From assembly GCF_006376615.1 (NCBI RefSeq), contig NZ_VEXQ01000005.1:62001-126000 (forward strand): 64,000 nucleotides of DNA. The letters run 5' to 3'. Positions 9,432 to 18,249 of this stretch are shown piece after piece. The position numbers and the translations under genes were made by a program. The notes below the pieces were generated by a model. That model ran no database searches. It was not told where the DNA came from and saw only the letters and a program-made list of their open reading frames with translations. This stretch comes from Buttiauxella sp. B2. GTDB taxonomy: Bacteria; Pseudomonadota; Gammaproteobacteria; Enterobacterales; Enterobacteriaceae. How positions within the stretch are numbered: the first letter of the stretch is position 1; every line of letters starts with the position of its first letter.

Positions 9432-10238
9432 TCAGTCTTTGTAAAAGGCGGATATCGCTTGTGAGAATCCCTCGTACAAAACCGATATTCGTAGGGTGAG
9501 ATCTGTGGCTACACAGGTTTCCCGTTCACCGGTTCGGTAGTTACATAAAACACATATCGCCTGGATGTGGCCCAAGGGCCGCATCTGTGGGTGTTGCTAA
9601 AGGGGTAATTTCAGCTTCGAGTAGACCATTTAAATCTGGTTGAGCTGCCCAACGGATGTTTGAGACTGGGCATCACAAGCCAATGTGTTTTTTTGGCCAT
9701 CCGTAAAATTCAGTGTGATGCGGTTTGGTTACTGGAGCCGCGAATATTGGTATGGATTATATGGCGCCCCGAACCCTTTATTGAATCTCATCGTTATTTT
9801 TAGTTGCCCGTCATACTTCACGCAGCAGAAGTGTTGGCTGCAATTCAAATTATATTGGGTATAACACCGCAATAAATTAAATAATTAACAATATTATCTT
9901 TTCATTCACAATGCATAGCTAAAAATATAAAAGCCCATTAATGGACAGTTTCTTATTCTGAGCATTTAATAAATGTAGAAAAAAACACAGTTATTAAAAT
10001 GCTATTATCCGGAGCTTGACTGAGCGTTAAATATAATCAAAAATGAGCCAAAGTGAAACATGATGTGACAAAACACTCACTACTATTTCGAATGAAAGCC
10101 TCATTCCATTCTAATTAATATAATTAGGATATTATTCCTGTGTTTGTTAGTAAGCATGATGCTTCTTGTTAAAAATTAAAATGGATATAAAGCGTGATAT
10201 AGGGATATCGTTAACGCGCGTAATAAGGTTTCAGTGAA
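9432..10238. other. Long intergenic region between lapD and the secretion operon
   Basis: 807 bp without a recognisable gene. The first half is of average base composition and holds a 10-bp inverted repeat GATGTGGCCC/GGGCCGCATC around 9563-9584 that has no T-run and so is not a clear terminator. A short ERIC-like palindrome lies at 9803-9863. From about 9864 to 10238 it is very AT-rich, consistent with a regulated promoter for the lapEBC operon. In related systems an adhesin gene can lie next to these genes, but no adhesin reading frame or repeat remnant is visible here. Confidence 0.5.
9803..9863. repeat. Short ERIC-like palindrome
   Basis: About 61 bp with the two ERIC ends joined: GCCCGTCATACTTCACGCAG on the left, then GTTGGCTGCAATTCAAATTA and GGGTATA on the right. 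It lacks the central GTAAGTGACTGGGG part of full-length elements. It lies upstream of the lapE promoter region. Confidence 0.65.
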
Positions 10239-11582
10239 ATGCAGAAGTTTTTCGTTTTTTTACTCACCTGTTTTTCAATACAGTCAGTAAACGCAGAAAG
10301 CTTACAGAACACCGTAAAGCAGGCCTTATCCAGTCATCCGGAAGTTAATGCATCGGTAAACAGCCGTTATTCTGCTGAACAAGATTTGCGTGCGGCACGC
10401 GGTGGTTATCTCCCTTCTTTGAACGTAAATGCCGAAGCAGGCCAGAAAAATATTAACGATGCGACTACGCGCGCAGGCGGCAGTAGCAATGGGATGAATC
10501 TTTCCCCGAACAATGCCACGCTCAGTCTCGATCAGAATTTATTCGACGGTTTTGCAACGACCAGCGAAGTTGGCCGTCAGAAAGCCACCGTCGACTCTCG
10601 CGCTTTCAATGTGTTGAATGTTAGCGAAACCACCGCGTATAACGTGGTTCAGGCCTATGTTGATGTGTTGCAACGTCAGGAATTTGTTCGCCTGGCACAG
10701 GATGATCTGGCAAACCATGAGCGCATCTACGACCAAATTCGTTTGCGTACCGATCAAGGCGTTGGCCGTTCTGGCGACCTGATGCAAGCAGAAGCCCGTC
10801 TGGCACAGGCTCGCAACAATTTGCTGACTGAACAGACCAACCTTGAGGATGCAAATACCTCGTTTGAAAGTGTGACGGGTGAAGCTCCTGAAAATTTAAG
10901 CCAGCCTGAAAATGTAAACACCATGCTGCCAACTTCATTGACGGATGCTAAGCGCATCATGGAATCCAACAATCCGTTGTTGAAATCAGCAAATGCGGAT
11001 ATTGAAGCAACCCGCCAGCAATATGAAGCTTCAAAATCAACGTTTTATCCACGTGTAGATGTTGAGCTTTCACGCAGCATCAGTAATGACACCGACACCA
11101 CCCGCGCCCATACCGAAGAATGGCAAGCGATGGTGAAAATGCATTACAACCTTTACCAGGGCGGTAGCGATAAAGCAGCAATGGAATCCCGCGCATACCT
11201 GGAGAAGCAGGCTCAGGATGTGCGTAATAACACGTTGCGCCAGATGAACCAGGAAATCGGTCTGGCATGGTCGGCTTTAAATAGCGCCCGTGACCAACTG
11301 CCTGCGGCAGAAGAATATGCCGACCGTAGCGTGAAAGTTCGTATCGCATACCAGGATCAATTCAGCTTGGGTGAACGCACACTGCTTGATTTACTGGACA
11401 GTGAAAATGAAGTCTTTTCCTCAAAACGTCATTTGGTTGAATTACGTTACCTGGAAATATCAACCGGGTACCGAATTTTTGCGCGCATCGGTGAATTATT
11501 AAAAGTATTAAAAATCACGCCAACCACAGCAGGTCAACCCATCGATTCTGCCGATAAGAATGCACTGCCTGAACTTAAATAG
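10239..11582 (+). CDS. lapE: TolC-family outer-membrane channel of the Lap type I secretion system
   Basis: 447 residues with a signal peptide ending near A19 and two OEP (TolC-type) halves, each with long helical and beta-strand stretches. It should form the trimeric outer-membrane exit channel for the ABC exporter and membrane-fusion protein encoded directly downstream (lapB, lapC). Together these export a LapA-like giant adhesin. A 93-bp gap precedes lapB. It is a dedicated copy, distinct from housekeeping tolC, which sits elsewhere in Enterobacteriaceae. Confidence 0.92.
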   Translation: MQKFFVFLLTCFSIQSVNAESLQNTVKQALSSHPEVNASVNSRYSAEQDLRAARGGYLPSLNVNAEAGQKNINDATTRAGGSSNGMNLSPNNATLSLDQNLFDGFATTSEVGRQKATVDSRAFNVLNVSETTAYNVVQAYVDVLQRQEFVRLAQDDLANHERIYDQIRLRTDQGVGRSGDLMQAEARLAQARNNLLTEQTNLEDANTSFESVTGEAPENLSQPENVNTMLPTSLTDAKRIMESNNPLLKSANADIEATRQQYEASKSTFYPRVDVELSRSISNDTDTTRAHTEEWQAMVKMHYNLYQGGSDKAAMESRAYLEKQAQDVRNNTLRQMNQEIGLAWSALNSARDQLPAAEEYADRSVKVRIAYQDQFSLGERTLLDLLDSENEVFSSKRHLVELRYLEISTGYRIFARIGELLKVLKITPTTAGQPIDSADKNALPELK

Positions 11583-11675
11583 TTCTTATTAAATGGTAAT
11601 GATTATTAGCCGGATTATTTTTATTAGCCTGCCATTAATTTTTATAGCACCACTGCGTCGGGAATATTCTTACTA

Positions 11676-13868
11676 ATGAATTCGCAAGTAGAACACATGA
11701 ATACAATGTCAGAGGCACCTCCTGTTGAGGCGTCTCATTATCATGACCCGCGCAGCCGCAATGATGATCCATTACTTGATTGCCTGCTGGTTCTTTGTTC
11801 TTTGCATGGTAAATCGGCAAGCCGCTCAACATTAAGTAGCGGATTACCGCTGGAAAACGATCGACTAACGTTGCCTATTTTACCTCGAGCAGCAGCTCGA
11901 GTCGGGTTTAAAGCGCGTGTCGTAAAACGTGCGTTGGATAAAATCCCTGCGATGTCCCTGCCCGCCATCATTGAGCTCATTGATGGCGGTGCGGCAGTGT
12001 TACTAGCCTGGAACGCAGACGGCTCGGCACGCATAATGCCAAGTGAAAGCGAAGGCGGCGAAATCAACATTGGTTGTGCTGAGCTCGAGCAACTCTACGC
12101 AGGCCAGGTTATCTTTGCCCATCCTCGCCATGAATTTGATTTACAGTCTGAATCCTTCCTGCCGCGCACCAAATCCTGGTTCAAAGATACGCTGATGTTG
12201 TCGCGGTATCTCTACATGGATGCGGTGTTAGCAAGCCTGCTGATTAACCTGATTGCTCTGGGAACACCGTTGTTCACCATGAACGTTTATGATCGGGTCG
12301 TTCCCAATCATGCGACGGTGACCTTGTGGGTTTTAGCTTTAGGTATCTGCCTGGCATTTATTTTTGATTTGATATTAAAAATGCTGCGCGGTATCTGCCT
12401 GGATATCGCAGGGAAAAAGAGCGACCTGGTTATCTCTGCCACTTTGTTTGAACGCATCACAGGTATGGAGATGAAAGCACGCCCTGCCCGTGTCGGCAGC
12501 TTTGCGCAGAACATTCATGAGTTTCAGTCACTGCGTGACTTCCTCTCATCACTCACATTGACCACGCTTATCGATTTGCCATTTACGCTGTTGCTATTGC
12601 TGGTTATTGGCATCATCGGTGGCTCGCTCGCCTGGATCCCACTGCTGACTTTCCCGATAGCGTTACTGATCAGTTGGGCTTTGCAAAAACCGGTTAATGC
12701 CGCCGTTGCTAAAACGATGAGTCTGGCCAGTGAACGCCAGTCGCTGCTTATAGAAACCCTTAGCAGCCTGGATGCCATCAAAGTTAACAATGCCCAAAGC
12801 GAACGTCAGTATCAGTGGGAACAAACTCTGGGCAGTTTAAGCCGCCTTGAATTACGCGTAAAAACCCTATCAAGCCTCGCCAATAATCTGACCGGCTGGT
12901 TCCAGCAGATCTCTGGCGTCATCATGATTATCGTCGGCGTTTATATGATTATTGGCGGTAAGTTGAGCATGGGTGGGCTGATTGCCTGCTACATGCTTAA
13001 TGGCCGCGCGCTGATGCCAATGGGCCAGCTCACCGGGCTTATCGCACGTTATCAGCAAGCGCGTCTGACCATTAAAAATACTGAACACATGATGTCGTTG
13101 CCGCAAGAGCGCCGTGCGGATGAACATCCGCTTAAACGCGAAAATCTCCGCGGCAGCATTGAGTTCAGAGACGTTGAATTCAGTTATCCCGAGCAGAAAA
13201 ATCCGTCCTTACAGAAGATCAACCTGACCATCCAACCGGGTGAAAAGGTCGGAATTATCGGGCGTAGTGGCTCGGGCAAAAGTTCTCTGAGCAAATTGAT
13301 TATTAATCTCTACCAGCCTACCGCCGGGAATATTTTGATTGACGATGTGGATGCGCGCCAGTTGGACGTTAACGATTTACGCCACAGCATTGGCTTCGTC
13401 CCGCAGGACATTCAGCTATTCAATGGAACGCTGCGCGATAACCTGGTTTCCGGTGCGCGCTATGTTGATGATGAAACAATGCTGCGCGCCGCAGAACTTG
13501 CGGGCGTGAACGAATTCGCCCGTATTCATCCTGACGGTTACAACCTGCAAGTGGGTGAACGCGGCATGCAATTGTCCGGTGGGCAACGTCAGGCAGTTTC
13601 GCTGGCACGTGCCCTGTTGCTGGAGCCGCCGGTTCTGCTGCTGGATGAACCGACCAGTTCGATGGACAACACCAGTGAAGACAAGATCAAACAAGCGTTG
13701 GTACCGTTTATTGCAAACAAAACGTTATTACTGGTCACCCACCGTGCGTCAATGCTGTCTCTGGTTGATCGTCTGATTATTGTTGATAAAGGACGCATTA
13801 TCGCCGATGGCCCGAAAGCCATTGTTATGGATGCGCTGAAGAAGGGTCAAATCAATGCGTCTCGCTGA
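11676..13868 (+). CDS. lapB: Type I secretion ABC transporter/ATPase LapB
   Basis: 730 residues in three parts. The N-terminal domain (about 20-150) has the C39-peptidase fold but no catalytic Cys-His pair, as expected for exporters of RTX/LapA-type substrates that are not trimmed. Membrane helices follow (about 175-450), then the nucleotide-binding domain with Walker A G529-S536, signature LSGGQ (633-637), Walker B VLLLDEP and the H-loop LVTHR. It powers export of the adhesin across the inner membrane. ATGs at 11697 and 11706 are alternative starts. The stop overlaps lapC by 14 bases, which implies coupled translation. Confidence 0.94.
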   Translation: MNSQVEHMNTMSEAPPVEASHYHDPRSRNDDPLLDCLLVLCSLHGKSASRSTLSSGLPLENDRLTLPILPRAAARVGFKARVVKRALDKIPAMSLPAIIELIDGGAAVLLAWNADGSARIMPSESEGGEINIGCAELEQLYAGQVIFAHPRHEFDLQSESFLPRTKSWFKDTLMLSRYLYMDAVLASLLINLIALGTPLFTMNVYDRVVPNHATVTLWVLALGICLAFIFDLILKMLRGICLDIAGKKSDLVISATLFERITGMEMKARPARVGSFAQNIHEFQSLRDFLSSLTLTTLIDLPFTLLLLLVIGIIGGSLAWIPLLTFPIALLISWALQKPVNAAVAKTMSLASERQSLLIETLSSLDAIKVNNAQSERQYQWEQTLGSLSRLELRVKTLSSLANNLTGWFQQISGVIMIIVGVYMIIGGKLSMGGLIACYMLNGRALMPMGQLTGLIARYQQARLTIKNTEHMMSLPQERRADEHPLKRENLRGSIEFRDVEFSYPEQKNPSLQKINLTIQPGEKVGIIGRSGSGKSSLSKLIINLYQPTAGNILIDDVDARQLDVNDLRHSIGFVPQDIQLFNGTLRDNLVSGARYVDDETMLRAAELAGVNEFARIHPDGYNLQVGERGMQLSGGQRQAVSLARALLLEPPVLLLDEPTSSMDNTSEDKIKQALVPFIANKTLLLVTHRASMLSLVDRLIIVDKGRIIADGPKAIVMDALKKGQINASR

Positions 13869-15228
13869 GTTATTTGGACGTTACCGAGAACAGCTTCGCC
13901 ACTATTTTAACGGTCGCGATGAGAATCAAGTCGATAATATTAATGAAGTCAGTCATGCGCTTATTGATGATGCGCCACGCGTTATCCGTCTGACGCTGTG
14001 GACTATTCTTGCGTTAGTTTTGTTGGCGATATTATGGGCAGGATTTGCCAGGCTCGATGAAGTCACTCGTGGTGAAGGCAAAGCGATTCCTTCTTCACGC
14101 CTGCAAAAAATCCAGAACCTGGAAGGCGGAATTGTTACTGAACTCTTTGTTCATGAAGGACAAATTGTTAATGCTGGCACGCCGCTGTTGCATCTGGATG
14201 ATACGCGGTTTGCCTCAAATGTTGGTGAAACTGAGGCCGATAAACTCGGTTTACGAGCGAAAATCGATCGTCTGACAGCAGAAGCTGAAGACAAAGACTT
14301 TGTGATATCTGATGACATCGTGAAGCTTGCACCTGATGTTGCACACGGTGAACTTGATTTATTCAACAGCCGTCGCAGGCAGTTCCAGAATGAAATTTCG
14401 GGTCTTAACGAACAGCTCGTGCAGAAGAAGCAGGAATTGCGCGACTTCCAGTCCAAGCAGGATCAATACAAGCACAGCCTGAGTTTGCTGCAACAAGAAA
14501 TTAAAATGTCTGAGCCGCTGTTGGCTTCTGGCGCAATTTCTAAAGTAGAAATTCTGCGTTTGCGTAGAACAGAAGTGGAAACTAAAGGCCTACTGGATTC
14601 AATTACTTTATCCATTCCAAAAGCCGATTCCGAAGCCAAAGAAATTGACAACAAAATTGGTGAAAGCCGCAACCGCTTCCAAAGCGATGCGCTGTCTCAG
14701 CTTAATGAAGCTCGTACCAATCTGAGCAAAGCAGAATCTACAGGTAAAGCGTTGAAAGACCGGGTCGACCGTACGATGGTGGTATCCCCGGTTCGTGGCA
14801 TCGTACAACAGGTGATGGTCAATACTATTGGCGGCGTTATTCAGCCAGGCAGTGATTTGGTTGAAATCGTTCCACTGGATGACAAATTGCTTATTGAGGT
14901 CAAAATCCAACCGCGTGACATTGCTTTCCTGCATCCAGGCCAGCATGCCATGGTGAAATTTACCGCTTACGATTACACCACTTACGGTGGCTTGAATGGC
15001 GAACTGGTGCAGATAAGCCCGGATACTGTGACCGATAAAGAAGGGCACAGTTATTATATTGCGCGCTTGAGAACGGATAAAAACTACCTTGGCACGAAGG
15101 AGCATCCGATGCTTATCATTCCTGGTATGGTTGCCACGGTGGATATTCTGACAGGCAAGAAATCTATTCTTAGTTATTTGCTCAAACCGATTATTCGAGC
15201 CAAAGCTGAAGCATTACGCGAACGATAA
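13855..15228 (+). CDS. lapC: HlyD-family periplasmic adaptor LapC
   Basis: 457 residues: a short cytoplasmic tail, one membrane helix (about 42-62), then lipoyl-like and long coiled-coil segments (about 140-300) and a C-terminal beta-barrel typical of HlyD type I secretion adaptors. It bridges LapB to LapE. It starts inside the end of lapB and is followed directly by a strong terminator, so lapE-lapB-lapC form one operon. Confidence 0.94.
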   Translation: MRLAELFGRYREQLRHYFNGRDENQVDNINEVSHALIDDAPRVIRLTLWTILALVLLAILWAGFARLDEVTRGEGKAIPSSRLQKIQNLEGGIVTELFVHEGQIVNAGTPLLHLDDTRFASNVGETEADKLGLRAKIDRLTAEAEDKDFVISDDIVKLAPDVAHGELDLFNSRRRQFQNEISGLNEQLVQKKQELRDFQSKQDQYKHSLSLLQQEIKMSEPLLASGAISKVEILRLRRTEVETKGLLDSITLSIPKADSEAKEIDNKIGESRNRFQSDALSQLNEARTNLSKAESTGKALKDRVDRTMVVSPVRGIVQQVMVNTIGGVIQPGSDLVEIVPLDDKLLIEVKIQPRDIAFLHPGQHAMVKFTAYDYTTYGGLNGELVQISPDTVTDKEGHSYYIARLRTDKNYLGTKEHPMLIIPGMVATVDILTGKKSILSYLLKPIIRAKAEALRER

Positions 15229-15267
15229 AAAAGAAGCCGCAACGGTCTACGTTGCGGCTTCTTTTTA
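15226..15267. terminator. Bidirectional intrinsic terminator after lapC
   Basis: A perfect 11-bp stem (GAAGCCGCAAC, 15233-15243, with GTTGCGGCTTC, 15251-15261) and a 7-base loop, flanked by A-run and T-run. It can stop lapC on the plus strand and the regulator gene on the minus strand. Confidence 0.93.
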
Positions 15268-15289
15268 GGCTTTTGGGCCTGCTAATATT

Positions 15290-15895
15290 TTATAGAGCGC
15301 CACACGTAGACAGTTTCCCGCGGTTCAGGGTTATCTTGCCTTCGTTAACAAGCTCCTGTAATACCTTATGGATAGCACTACGAGAAATGTGGTTCCGGCT
15401 AAGAATAAACGTGTAAACCGATGTTTTATCGCGAATTTCTGGGGCCAGGGACCAGATGTGCTTCACATGCTCCGTCACTATTTCGCGAATTGTTTTATGA
15501 GATCGTAGATTTTCACGCTGGAAATAGCGATGGAGATGGTGGGTTAAAATATCAAACGCATGCATCCACAAATTTTTCTTCGTAAGCAATTCATTGATAT
15601 TATTGGCACCCATAACCCACACTTCGCAGTCTGTATCACAACGCATATAGTGAGATGACACATCACTACGCATCTGTGCCAGGCCCAGTATCGCAGGTGC
15701 TGTAATACTTATCGTGACAAGATCGTTTTCAACTCTGTACACAGAAATAGAGCCTTTTTCCAGAAAGAATATGTTGCCATCTTTTTTAAGCTCAATGCGT
15801 TGACGTTTTTTTCTCAGTGCGAAATATGCATTCTCTGATTTTTTTATCTCGTCACCAATGAGCATTACAGATTCATCTAAATTGATCCGGGGCAT
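15290..15895 (-). CDS. CRP-fold winged-helix regulator (IprA/YaiV-like)
   Basis: 201 residues. The N-terminal half (about 1-115) looks like a cyclic-nucleotide-type beta-roll without a clear cAMP pocket. The C-terminal part (about 150-195) is a winged helix containing SRNHISRSAIHKVLQELVN. This matches the layout of the IprA (YaiV) family, a CRP-like group in enterobacteria linked in Salmonella to peroxide resistance. It converges on the lap secretion operon and shares its terminator, so it may regulate the lap genes; nothing in the sequence proves that. Confidence 0.75.
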   Translation of the reverse strand: MPRINLDESVMLIGDEIKKSENAYFALRKKRQRIELKKDGNIFFLEKGSISVYRVENDLVTISITAPAILGLAQMRSDVSSHYMRCDTDCEVWVMGANNINELLTKKNLWMHAFDILTHHLHRYFQRENLRSHKTIREIVTEHVKHIWSLAPEIRDKTSVYTFILSRNHISRSAIHKVLQELVNEGKITLNRGKLSTCGAL

Positions 15896-15971
15896 CAGTT
15901 TCTCTTATTCGGTTATGGGATTGAGATTATCGTTGAAAGCAACAATTTCCATTTTTTGTCCCTAAAAGAAA

Positions 15972-16098
15972 TATGCCTTAAATAATTCAAGTTGTGGATA
16001 GGCGGCAAGGTAGCTTATCCACAAGCGTTTATTTTAGTAAGCGACAGGGATAAGTGAGTGAATCCAACACTCCTACAACTTTAAGTATGACGGGTATA
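15972..16098. repeat. ERIC element (127 bp)
   Basis: Exactly 127 bp, the canonical ERIC length. It runs from TATGCCTTAAATAATTCAAG to TTTAAGTATGACGGGTATA, with a central region diverged from the usual AAGTAAGTGACTGGGG. It lies upstream of the regulator gene at 15895 and pairs with a second, enlarged element 240 bp away. Confidence 0.88.
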
Positions 16099-16337
16099 AT
16101 AACTATGGAAACATTTATGCTCTCGCAGTATTGTGCAAATAAGTATATTTACCTGTTGGTAAAAATGTAATATTTTTACTCTTTGTATCAAGCCGTTTCT
16201 CTTTGTGATTACAAAACAACCACAAAAAACATATAATTAATTGATTTTTATATATTTATTTTGTTTAAATTGGGTGTTAGTTTTGTTATGTACTTTGCGC
16301 TTGTACCAGGCAAAAAGTGGACTAATGGGCACGTGTC

Positions 16338-16517
16338 TATACCCTAAATAATTCGAGCGGCCGCCAGGGGATGACAAATTTGCAGGTAGCAGAATTGAAC
16401 CCAGTTGCAGCAGCCCCAAAGTGTGAGGCCAAATAATCTCCAGGAGCATACTTTAGTCAATGAACAGACTTTGTGAGTGCAGCCAACACCCGTGCAATTT
16501 GAAGTATGGCGGGTATA
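16338..16517. repeat. ERIC element with internal insertion (180 bp)
   Basis: The ends are canonical (TATACCCTAAATAATTCGAG on the left; TTTGAAGTATGGCGGGTATA on the right), but the element is about 53 bp longer than the 127-bp form. The additional sequence lies in the left half (about 16365-16430). It ends 82 bp before the CadC-like gene, so it falls within or beside its promoter. The remaining gap (15896-15971 and 16099-16337) is AT-rich with no gene visible. Confidence 0.8.
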
Positions 16518-16598
16518 AAACTCTGGGTTATTCCTGGGTTTATTATGTCTATAATGGGCTGGTTAAATCCTGCCTGAGTCAACGAGAGTACTGGCAAC

Positions 16599-17396
16599 AT
16601 GTCCGAAGCAGATAATTTATGCTATCTCATTGAAAATAAAATAACATTTTCACCAGAAAAACAAACTCTGGTGCATGCTGACAGCCATGAACAGATAAAA
16701 CTCAAACCGACAGCTTCATTATGTTTACTGTTATTGCTCAGAAATCACGGTGAAATTGTCACACAGAATGAGTTGCTCGCTTTTGCATGGGGAGAAAGCC
16801 ACCGGCAGGTTAGCTTTAACGCTTTTTATCAAAGCATTCTCTCTTTGCGAAAGTCCTTTTTACAAATGAATGTGGAGAAACAAATAATCACCACAATCCC
16901 GCGTAAGGGTCTGCTCATACAACAAGAAATAACCATAGAAAAAAAATACGAACCTGTTTTTGACGTAGAACCTGAGATAGAACCAGAAATATTACCCATA
17001 GAAATAATAAGTGATACTGCGACTTATAACGCTCCAAAGGTAAAGCGACCTCTATTGAACCTGACAGAAGCAGTTATTATTATCCTCACCGTGATAATAG
17101 CGGGCGTGATGATTTACCCTTTGATGTTTACCGGACAATACTTTTCAAGTTACGTCCCCTCTTTGAAGTATGATGGCCAATGCCACTATTTTGTTAACAA
17201 CGATGCCAGCAATCGCAACCGCCACGAAGGTTTTATCAAGGAGCACCCTGAAATCTGCCGAGATGATAAATTCCTTTACCTAACGGCTTACCCCGAGACG
17301 AAAAACATTTCTATCATTCTTTGTACAACTCGTATGGAGTTGTCACATGATAATTCTTGTCAGTCCGTCTATTATCCTCGGTACGATAGTCAATGA
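16599..17396 (+). CDS. CadC/ToxR-like membrane-anchored winged-helix regulator
   Basis: 265 residues. The N-terminal Trans_reg_C (OmpR-type) winged helix spans about 20-108 (KPTASLCLLLLL, ending in the TIPRKGLLI wing). An acidic Glu/Pro-rich linker (about 120-140) leads to one membrane helix (about 155-176) and a short periplasmic domain of about 90 residues with several cysteines. It is a one-component regulator that would sense a periplasmic signal and bind DNA from the membrane, like CadC or Salmonella MarT. Its stop overlaps the FidL-like gene by four bases, the usual pairing for this type. Confidence 0.85.
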   Translation: MSEADNLCYLIENKITFSPEKQTLVHADSHEQIKLKPTASLCLLLLLRNHGEIVTQNELLAFAWGESHRQVSFNAFYQSILSLRKSFLQMNVEKQIITTIPRKGLLIQQEITIEKKYEPVFDVEPEIEPEILPIEIISDTATYNAPKVKRPLLNLTEAVIIILTVIIAGVMIYPLMFTGQYFSSYVPSLKYDGQCHYFVNNDASNRNRHEGFIKEHPEICRDDKFLYLTAYPETKNISIILCTTRMELSHDNSCQSVYYPRYDSQ

Positions 17397-17911
17397 AGAT
17401 ACTCTCATCGATTGCCTCTTTTAGAATGCAGACACGCATCATTTTTTTAGTATGCCTGGTGGTTCTTGCAAGCCTGGCATTGAATCTTTACCTGAACGCT
17501 GACGAGAAACAAAACAACCTCGTATGTAGAGCCACTTTGCAAATTGTCAGAGATAACGCTTCATTTCGTGGGATTGTCGATTTTAAATCCGGTGACGATA
17601 AAGGCATCGCGCACATTAACGGCATCATCAATGTTACCCCACAAGAAGAGTACACCGTCCAGCGCACCATTCTTTTTACTCACACAGATTACGGCCTCAG
17701 CCCAGTCTGGATATCTCGCCAGATTGTCATTTCCAATCGTGAGACGGCTCCTTCTGAAGTGCTCCAGCAATTCCTTCCTGACTTTTACCTGAAAAATTCC
17801 GGTGTCACCGATATCGATATTTTTGCGCTGAATAAAGATGCAAACCTCATAACCCGAGAAGGCATTCCTTACCTGTACTGCCAGAAATATAAACTTCAAG
17901 ATAACCAGTAG
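17393..17911 (+). CDS. FidL-like membrane protein, partner of the CadC-like regulator
   Basis: 172 residues with one N-terminal membrane helix (about 15-32) and a periplasmic domain. Size, topology and the ATGA overlap with a ToxR/CadC-like gene match the FidL-like family known from the Salmonella marT-fidL pair, whose role is thought to be modulating the regulator. Two cysteines (in LVCRA and YLYCQ) could form a periplasmic disulfide. Function is inferred from context. Confidence 0.75.
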   Translation: MKILSSIASFRMQTRIIFLVCLVVLASLALNLYLNADEKQNNLVCRATLQIVRDNASFRGIVDFKSGDDKGIAHINGIINVTPQEEYTVQRTILFTHTDYGLSPVWISRQIVISNRETAPSEVLQQFLPDFYLKNSGVTDIDIFALNKDANLITREGIPYLYCQKYKLQDNQ

Positions 17912-18057
17912 CCCTCGTCCAGAAGGAACATCAATCTGGTTGTCTTAATTTTTGCAAAAAATCTCTTGAAGATAATAAATATATGTTTATTATCCAACAG
18001 GATATTTCTGGTTATAATAAATGCGCACACCTTTCAAGCGTAAATTTTAAGTTAAAT

Positions 18058-18186
18058 ATGTTATTTCATTATGATATTTCATTAGCATTACTCACTCTAA
18101 TTATTTCGCACCTTGCTTTTTATGTCTCTTTTTGGCTGTGTAAGGCTGATTCTCGTAAAAAACGTATCCTAAATACTCATTCTTAA
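18058..18186 (+). CDS. Possible small single-span membrane protein
   Basis: A 42-residue frame from an ATG at 18058 encodes one clean hydrophobic helix (SLALLTLIISHLAFYVSFWL) followed by a basic tail (KADSRKKRIL), the layout of small bacterial membrane proteins. An in-frame ATG at 17983 would add 25 residues of unremarkable sequence. There is no strong ribosome site, and the 338-bp gap around it (17912-18249) is otherwise empty. It may be spurious. Confidence 0.3.
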   Translation: MLFHYDISLALLTLIISHLAFYVSFWLCKADSRKKRILNTHS

Positions 18187-18249
18187 GCAATGGATGCTTG
18201 TGAATTCTTCTATCACTATGGAATTAGTGAATAAAAGCAGACATTGATA

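Noticed and set aside
11676-13868. LapB N-terminal domain as an active C39 peptidase
   Set aside because: The catalytic Cys and His are not at the expected positions; it fits the inactive C39-like type.
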